From Pomphorhynchus laevis (taxonomy: Eukaryota; Acanthocephala; Palaeacanthocephala; Echinorhynchida; Pomphorhynchidae): a stretch of DNA of 64,000 nucleotides. Location: assembly GCA_012934845.2 (NCBI GenBank), contig WNNJ02001333.1, positions 124,001-188,000 of the forward strand, written 5' to 3'. Position 1 is the stretch's first letter; each line of letters opens with the position of its first letter. Under the pieces are notes generated by a model, which was not told the origin of the DNA, did no database searches, and was given only the letters and a program-made list of their open reading frames with translations. Shown piece after piece: positions 61,101 to 64,000 of the stretch. The translations under genes and the position numbers were made by a program.

Positions 61101-64000
61101 ATCTATATAGAAATTCTCATGTTGTTACTATTTGACAGCTGAAAGCGCTTTTGCGTTTTATAATGCTTGTTTTTGCTAGCATTCATATGATGAGTCCGAA
61201 CGCGAAAGGAATTGACCATCCTGATATGCGCGCAATAATGTGTCAAGAAGAAGCAATAAGGTACAATGAAAAATGATTACGTTCATTATAAAATAAAATT
61301 CTTCCGAATTCGTTTTGTTTAACAGCAAAGTTAGAATAAGGAATTTTATCAAGGCGGTATCCGAATTAGAATTAGCAATTGAAGCCATAAAGATCGGCAG
61401 CAAGTTCATCATTGATAATAAGTAAGACTGCATTTTCACTAATTGCTTGTAAAATTTATTCAAAGTGTAGCAGCAATTAATCATTGATATCTAACTTGTA
61501 ATATCTATTTAGTTACATTATTTCATGTTTCCTTGTAGTTCGGAATATCAGAATATAGCGAAGGATATAATCGATGTTATTGATGGTAAATCTTCTGCTG
61601 TTATAAAAACCTTCAAGGTATATCAAATTGATACGAACATTGCCGTCATTTACGTTATTTTTCTTAGGACAGTATAAATTACGATTCCCTTGTTACTGGC
61701 GGTAAAATTTCCCCAATAAACGGTAAGTTATTTTTTTATTATAGGCTTTGCATCGTACTTCTGCTATTCAAAATTCTATTGTTCAATTGTTTATGAACAC
61801 ATAAGCTTTGGCTATTAATGATAGATTAGCGAAAATTATATTTATTGACCGTTGATTACATTTGTTGTTAATAAATTTAAAAGTTAAGTGTCATAAGGCG
61901 TTAAATTTTCCACGCTAAAAATTAACTTTACTAAAATTTGTTGATTTGTGTCGCTGGTAATTTAAATAATAATAACTTGAATTAAAAAACCAAGATTGCG
62001 TTATCTTTTACATTATAAGAATAAACTCCCTTTTTAAATATTAATTTATAATTAATAAATTAATTCATAAATTAATACATAAATTATAATTAATAAATTA
62101 ATTCATAAACTAATACATAAATTAACTCATTTTTCTTCGTAAAATAAAAATATAAAGAACAAGCGATTATTGTGTATTGAAGCAATGCTTTATTAAATAT
62201 TTTTTTGTATTAGTATCGCCCTTTGTAGGGCGATAAAACATATTGCTTTACTGAGTGGCTTTAAATCACATTTTATTGATTTAATATAAAATATCAGTAC
62301 GTTTTTTGTGTAATTTTAATTTAATTGTATTAATTTCAAACCCAAGGTTAGTATAAAGCACACTTATAATTGAAAAAGAAACATCTGGACAATCAAAAAT
62401 GTTTTCCAAAATCGAAAGAGGTTTGTTCAAATTTTTAATCACAACTATGTTCATCAACAGCAGCAATTGTATCAGTAGCTGTTAAACTTTGTGCATTTTT
62501 ATACCATTCTAGGAAAAACCGCTACACATCGGTTAGTTCAAAGAACAAAACAAAAATTACACTGAACAAAAACGTGTATGTAATACAATCAGAAAATATA
62601 AAAAATATAAAAATATATGAAAACCAAACAAAAACAATAAGTAATTCACAAGAAATTCATTGCAATCAAAATAAAACATAAAATGAATGTGAGTGCGGGC
62701 TTAACACACACGCACATTTGCACACCCAGTAATAGTTAAATATACAGTTTCACAACATGTTAGGAAGACTAGTAACTGTCTGGATATTGACTCTGCAAAG
62801 ATTGAGTTGGTTTAACCTCATCTAAAAATGGGCTTGCCTCAGAGTCACTATTGATTAAGTCCTATGGGCAGAAAGGTTTATAAGGCAACGCTGGAGGTTA
62901 TGATCTATACATACATTGATATATGTTTGCAGTGATTGTCTTCATTGTAATTTGGTTTCTTATTATGTTTTATGTTGATCTAATTTAAATTTGTTTGCAT
63001 GTATAATTTCATTATATATGCAATTTCAATTGTATCGTGTTTAATTGTTTAATTTGTATTATGTTTTCTTTTGATTGGAATGAATTTTCTGTGAATTACT
63101 AATTGTTTTTGTTTTGTTGGTTTTTATATATTTTTATATTTTTAGATTGTAATACATACTCGTTTCTGCTCAGTTTAATTTTTGTTTTTATTTTGTTCTT
63201 TGAACTAACCGATGTCTAGCGGTTTTTCCTTGAATGGTATAAAAATGCACAAAGTTTAACAGCTACTAATGCAATTGTTGATGATGAACATAGTTGTCTT
63301 TGAAAATTTGAAATAAACCTCCTTAGATTTTGCTAAAATAAAAATTTTGATGGTTCAGCTATTTTATCAATCAATTGTCGGGACAATGAGCATCTTTGGT
63401 ACACACTTTTAATGTTTGACTAATATCGGTTCTATTCGAAGGTGTCGTTGATTGTAAAACAATACAAATTGATGATTTGGAAATGGTTTGTATTAGAAGA
63501 GCGCGAGTGGACTAGGATTTGAATAATACGCTACTGTGTGTATGGATAGTTTACTTATAAAACTTTTCTCTGGATTGAGCCTTGCTCGAGTTTCTTCTGG
63601 GCACTAGGCATTTTTATCTGTGTGATCTTCCTATTTGAAAAGCTGGCAACAGCAATAAGTTTACAAAATTATAGTCTACCGTTTATTTGGTATATTGCCA
63701 GTACCAACTGCGGCAGAGTGCAAACAATATTTTCTTGAATTATTTCATGTCGTGGCTTATCTTAATTGAGTGATTTTTGTATGAACGCAATTTTTAAATT
63801 TAGATCAATTGACAAAGTACAGTAAAATTGTCGGTGAAATTAAGGACATTGAAAACGATTTGGAATTATATCGACTGGAACAGTGCAAGCGTCTCAAACA
63901 CGTAAGATTACTGCCATTCTGGAAGTAAGGTTGTTATTTTTGGGCTCGCGCGATGTTTTTTATCACAATTCAATTACTAGTTACATCTTGCTTAATTAAT
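40143..64000 (+). CDS. MSH6: DNA mismatch repair protein MSH6, 5' two-thirds (runs off window)
   Basis: MSH6 pairs with MSH2 (MutS-alpha) to recognise mismatches in nuclear DNA. Nineteen exons join in frame (670 codons): 40143-40240, 40301-40340, 42743-42993, 45857-45944, 47390-47449, 48449-48523, 48571-48703, 48754-48947, 49007-49060, 54554-54737, 56704-56773, 56826-56922, 56975-57068, 60141-60303, 61180-61260, 61326-61421, 61539-61617, 61668-61722, 63804-63901; all introns are GT-AG. Residues 6-13, QRSIMSYF, are a PCNA-binding PIP box. KRKR in exon 3 is a likely nuclear signal. The mismatch-recognition domain has [12 protein letters not shown] with the Phe-x-Glu motif. Connector and lever domains follow ([14 protein letters not shown] at exons 13-14; HPDMRAIM in exon 15; clamp in exons 17-19). 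The ATPase domain must lie beyond 64000. There is no PWWP domain, unlike vertebrate MSH6. Exons 9-11 are the least certain. Confidence 0.93.
40533..40972 (-). mobile_element. CR1-like LINE 3' end in MSH6 intron 2
   Basis: The tail (oligo A, then GATTTATTTTAACGTGG on the plus strand) and the frame 40571-40957 match the last 120 codons of E6. It is antisense to MSH6 and 5'-truncated near 40972. Confidence 0.9.
41390..41700 (+). mobile_element. RTE-like LINE scrap in MSH6 intron 2
   Basis: The plus strand reads [20 protein letters not shown] then VEHDNL at about 41450-41560. This is the motif A region of RTE-type reverse transcriptases. No other domain could be followed. Confidence 0.6.
41985..42230 (-). 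mobile_element. Possible Penelope-like fragment in MSH6 intron 2
   Basis: The minus frame 41923-42207 contains [20 protein letters not shown], reminiscent of [17 protein letters not shown] in the PLE-B protein at 57511-58176. The match is short and no catalytic motif is present. Confidence 0.35.
43139..43216. repeat. 44-bp perfect palindrome followed by a 13-bp-arm hairpin
   Basis: 43139-43182 is a perfect palindrome centred on GGAGCTCC with GC-rich outer arms (CTCGGGGGCAG). Directly after it, ATGGAGCTTCATC (43184-43196) and its complement (43204-43216) form a second hairpin with loop TTTTGGC. The inner arm of the second hairpin is the first mariner sequence, so the structure sits on the broken left end of the mariner copy. 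Confidence 0.93.
43204..44225 (+). mobile_element. mariner DNA transposon, 5'-truncated and dead
   Basis: A transposase of the mariner type found in many arthropods can be followed: [38 protein letters not shown], then [18 protein letters not shown] (first catalytic Asp), [14 protein letters not shown] in another frame near 43850 (second Asp) and SHPPYSPDL. Several frameshifts and a stop separate these. The right end at 44185-44220 (CCCTAAATATAAAAGGCAA) looks like the right terminal inverted repeat. The left terminal repeat is missing and replaced by the palindromes at 43139. It lies in MSH6 intron 3, sense strand. Confidence 0.88.
44250..44670 (-). mobile_element. RTE-type LINE, C-terminal end, in MSH6 intron 3
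   Basis: The minus strand reads [13 protein letters not shown] (44370-44420), the well-known C-terminal box of RTE elements in nematodes and other animals. In a second frame [15 protein letters not shown] and HNHAKWR follow. Upstream, [14 protein letters not shown] continues to 44660. Frameshifts are present. Confidence 0.8.
44680..45856. other. Rest of MSH6 intron 3
   Basis: AT-rich; no element recognised. Confidence 0.5.
45945..48448. other. MSH6 introns 4 and 5 with exon 5 between
   Basis: Apart from exon 5 (47390-47449) nothing was recognised. A coding-like minus stretch at 46590-46790 ([17 protein letters not shown]) has no identified relative and may be an element scrap. Confidence 0.45.
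50090..50416. repeat. Degenerate GC-rich repeats in MSH6 intron 9
   Basis: The core ATGCGGCCGGYGAARTWTTT occurs best at 50171 and 50307, with weaker relatives at 50092 (ATGCGACCCCCAAAGTAG), 50262 (GCCGGCGAGGTCATT) and 50388 (ACGTACCCGCGATATTTG). Most spacings are near 80 bp. Each core is followed 10-20 bp later by a CCGC or CGC motif. It stands out in an intron otherwise above 70 percent AT. Confidence 0.6.
51325..51535. mobile_element. Foldback Penelope-type tail pair with hammerhead-like motifs
   Basis: The two ends are inverted copies (AATTATTGA, GATCAAAGAAA outward on both sides). Inside, each half carries TTCGCTAAC and a CTTCAG or CTTTAG box. The middle is a 12-bp-arm hairpin (CTGAAGAACTTT, 51409-51434). 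The same tail sequence follows the GIY-YIG gene of PLE-B near 57450, so this is a head-to-head pair of PLE 3' tails. It lies in MSH6 intron 9. Confidence 0.75.
51362..51397 (-). ncRNA. Hammerhead-ribozyme-like motif
   Basis: On the minus strand: box CUGAAGA (fits CUGANGA), one U, helix II arms GCUAAC and GUUAGC with a 7-nt loop, then GAAA and UAUC as a possible cleavage site. Hammerheads with a tiny helix III are known from Penelope-like elements. The extra U before helix II and the very short helix III leave doubt about activity. Confidence 0.55.
51822..52115 (-). other. Unrecognised 97-codon frame in MSH6 intron 9
   Basis: The composition looks coding ([38 protein letters not shown]) and lacks low complexity. 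I recognise no family. It could be a scrap of an element or a small nested gene. No splice context was evident. Confidence 0.3.
53372..53405. repeat. 16-bp-arm palindrome
   Basis: AAAAGTCAACTTTAAA and its complement are separated by 2 bp. AAAAAGTCAACTT occurs once more at 53444, and related GTCAATTTTT motifs occur at 35480-35650. Confidence 0.85.
53585..54495 (-). mobile_element. Penelope-like element PLE-A2, 3' end, in MSH6 intron 9
   Basis: Very similar to PLE-A1 over its last 900 bp. The frame 53943-54284 (113 codons) is open across the point where PLE-A1 has a frame break, and ends LWMDNK. The structured tail (53795-53930) and AT-rich end are present. It is 5'-truncated near 54495, about 60 bp before MSH6 exon 10, and is antisense to MSH6. 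Confidence 0.9.
54900..55070 (+). mobile_element. Decayed PLE-A 3' tail in MSH6 intron 10
   Basis: CATTATTAGAATGTATTTTG, then GATGCTATG, then GATAACGTAGCAGTTTCTC, follow the order of the structured tail at 17040-17165. Helix pairing is mostly lost, so this is an old copy. Confidence 0.55.
55765..55990. mobile_element. Foldback Penelope-type tail pair in MSH6 intron 10
   Basis: The left half (GGCTGGATCAAAGAGAAG, then ATATTTCGCTAACTTCTG) is an inverted relative of the right half (CTGAAGATGCTC, then AGAGGTTAGCG). It has the same layout as 51325-51535. The right half keeps CUGAAGA, and the left keeps GAAA-UAUC. Confidence 0.7.
56040..56100. repeat. Inverted repeat TAGCTGGTCGTAA
   Basis: AATAGCTGGTCGTAA faces its complement 7 bp away, and a third copy of the arm follows after an AATT-rich spacer. 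Confidence 0.8.
56225..56690 (+). mobile_element. PLE-A 3' tail in MSH6 intron 10
   Basis: It starts with the structured segment (ACATCATTAGCATGTATTTG; GAAACCTGATTTC; AGCAGTTCCTTCTGATGA) and runs through the AT-rich part to the element end TCAATTAGCTGATCTGAT at about 56685. The latter is only 15 bp before exon 11, so the insertion sits directly against the splice acceptor of MSH6. Confidence 0.8.
57420..58190 (-). mobile_element. Penelope-like element PLE-B, C-terminal end with GIY-YIG
   Basis: A 5'-truncated copy of a canonical Penelope-like element in MSH6 intron 13, antisense to the gene. It contains the end of the coding region (57511-58176) and a tail with a hammerhead-like segment at 57440-57485 (UUGAUAAU, helix II arms GUCCGC and GCGAAC around GGUUA, then GAAAUAUC). 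Confidence 0.85.
57511..58176 (-). pseudogene. PLE-B protein fragment: RT end and GIY-YIG endonuclease
   Basis: The 221-codon open frame starts after the reverse transcriptase core ([15 protein letters not shown], thumb-like) and ends with a GIY-YIG nuclease, which nicks target DNA in Penelope elements. [10 protein letters not shown] gives the first Tyr, [18 protein letters not shown] the second Tyr, the Arg and the EH pair, MEAVAIKI the metal-binding Glu, and EPNLN the closing Asn. The Cys pair before IYIG and [11 protein letters not shown] are standard for PLE nucleases. All catalytic residues looked for are present, but the reverse transcriptase is missing. Confidence 0.88.
58375..58515. 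repeat. Tandem and inverted repeats TTATTGTTCAGTTATATT
   Basis: The 18-bp unit occurs about four times forward, and ACTGAACAACTTATTATTAA twice inverted. It is a simple local array in MSH6 intron 13. Confidence 0.8.
58915..60000 (-). mobile_element. Penelope-like element PLE-A3, 3' end, older copy in MSH6 intron 13
   Basis: It follows PLE-A1 and A2 from the terminal motif ATCAGCTAATTGAGTCTACG at 58919, through a decayed structured tail (59180-59300), to the C-terminal coding part (59340-59780) and scraps of the reverse transcriptase to about 60000. Frames are interrupted throughout. Divergence from A1 is clearly greater than that of A2. Confidence 0.85.
60405..60660. mobile_element. Foldback element in MSH6 intron 14 with hammerhead-like arms
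   Basis: Inverted arms of about 50-65 bp (left TTAGCTAACTGCTAT, then CAGGACAAAAATACACACA; right is the complement) enclose about 100 bp. Read outward, each arm has CUGAAGAU or CUGAUAAU, a 6-bp helix II with loop AGUUA or GGUUA, then GAAAAU. The layout is the same as in 51325 and 55765, with different helix sequences. Confidence 0.7.
62035..62135. repeat. Tandem duplication of about 46 bp, AT-only
   Basis: A segment starting ATAATTAATAAATTAATTCA occurs twice in a row in MSH6 intron 18. It is low-complexity. Confidence 0.7.
62370..63370. repeat. Large inverted repeat (arms about 300 bp) in MSH6 intron 18
   Basis: The left arm (62370-62700) and right arm (63050-63370) are inverted relatives. 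Examples are AAACTTTGTGCATTTTTATA, AGGAAAAACCGCTA and ACATCGGTTAGTTCAAAGAA on the left, with their complements near 63190-63260. The 350-bp centre is not repeated. Either two opposite copies of one element or a single foldback element is possible. A short coding-like reading (AIVDDEHSC) occurs in both arms. No transposase is recognised. Confidence 0.85.

Noticed and set aside
61176-61484. Minus-strand 102-codon frame as a gene
   Set aside because: It covers MSH6 exons 15 and 16 in antisense, and the plus-strand exons match MSH6 (HPDMRAIM).
1-64000. tRNA, rRNA or snRNA genes
   Set aside because: No cloverleaf with A and B boxes and no rRNA core sequence was noticed by eye; a covariance-model scan was not possible.

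Overview
This is a fragment of an AT-rich metazoan genome. Two host genes can be recognised. The first is a methionine sulfoxide reductase A gene (minus strand, 11441-12037). The second is a large split gene for the mismatch-repair protein MSH6 (plus strand), which starts at 40143 and runs off the right edge; 19 exons join in frame to give 670 codons. Its short introns (47-65 bp), an arthropod-type mariner, RTE-type LINE pieces and abundant Penelope-like elements point to a small invertebrate. A dorylaimid-type nematode is one possibility, but the taxon is a guess.

The rest is a graveyard of nested transposable elements. From 1 to 10.8 kb lie minus-strand CR1-like LINEs: an old one at 360-2450, one element (E1) split in two by a 4.2-kb insertion of another (E2, 5222-9418), and small ORF1 pieces. 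From 13.1 to 16.6 kb there is a broken Ty3/gypsy LTR element, itself hit by two CR1 insertions. From 16.8 to 19.2 kb lies a Penelope-like element (PLE-A1) with a structured 3' tail. From 19.3 to 24.7 kb are a CR1 3' end and a nearly full-length CR1 of a second family (E3). From 24.8 to 31.3 kb are two minus-strand LINE 3' halves flanking a nearly whole plus-strand I/jockey-type LINE (E7). At 31.3-34.5 kb lies the best preserved element, a LINE with a restriction-like endonuclease and an unbroken 1000-codon ORF (E10). From 34.8 to 38 kb are two more CR1 pieces.

MSH6 has two intron classes: nine introns of 47-117 bp and nine of 0.9-5.5 kb. Most of the long ones are visibly built from transposable elements: a CR1 tail, RTE pieces, a mariner with a 44-bp perfect palindrome at its broken end, PLE-A copies, a PLE with a GIY-YIG endonuclease, foldback elements carrying hammerhead-like motifs, and an inverted repeat of about 1 kb. 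The gene still has a consistent reading frame and GT-AG splice sites throughout.

The most interesting signals are RNA-level or junction structures rather than new genes. (1) Hammerhead-like cores occur in diverging inverted pairs in MSH6 introns, with changes in helix II that keep pairing. (2) A predicted pseudoknot lies in the 3' tail of PLE-A. (3) Two unrelated truncated elements carry the same two-palindrome junction. (4) An apparently young restriction-endonuclease LINE is present. No operons, CRISPR arrays, tRNA or rRNA genes were seen.
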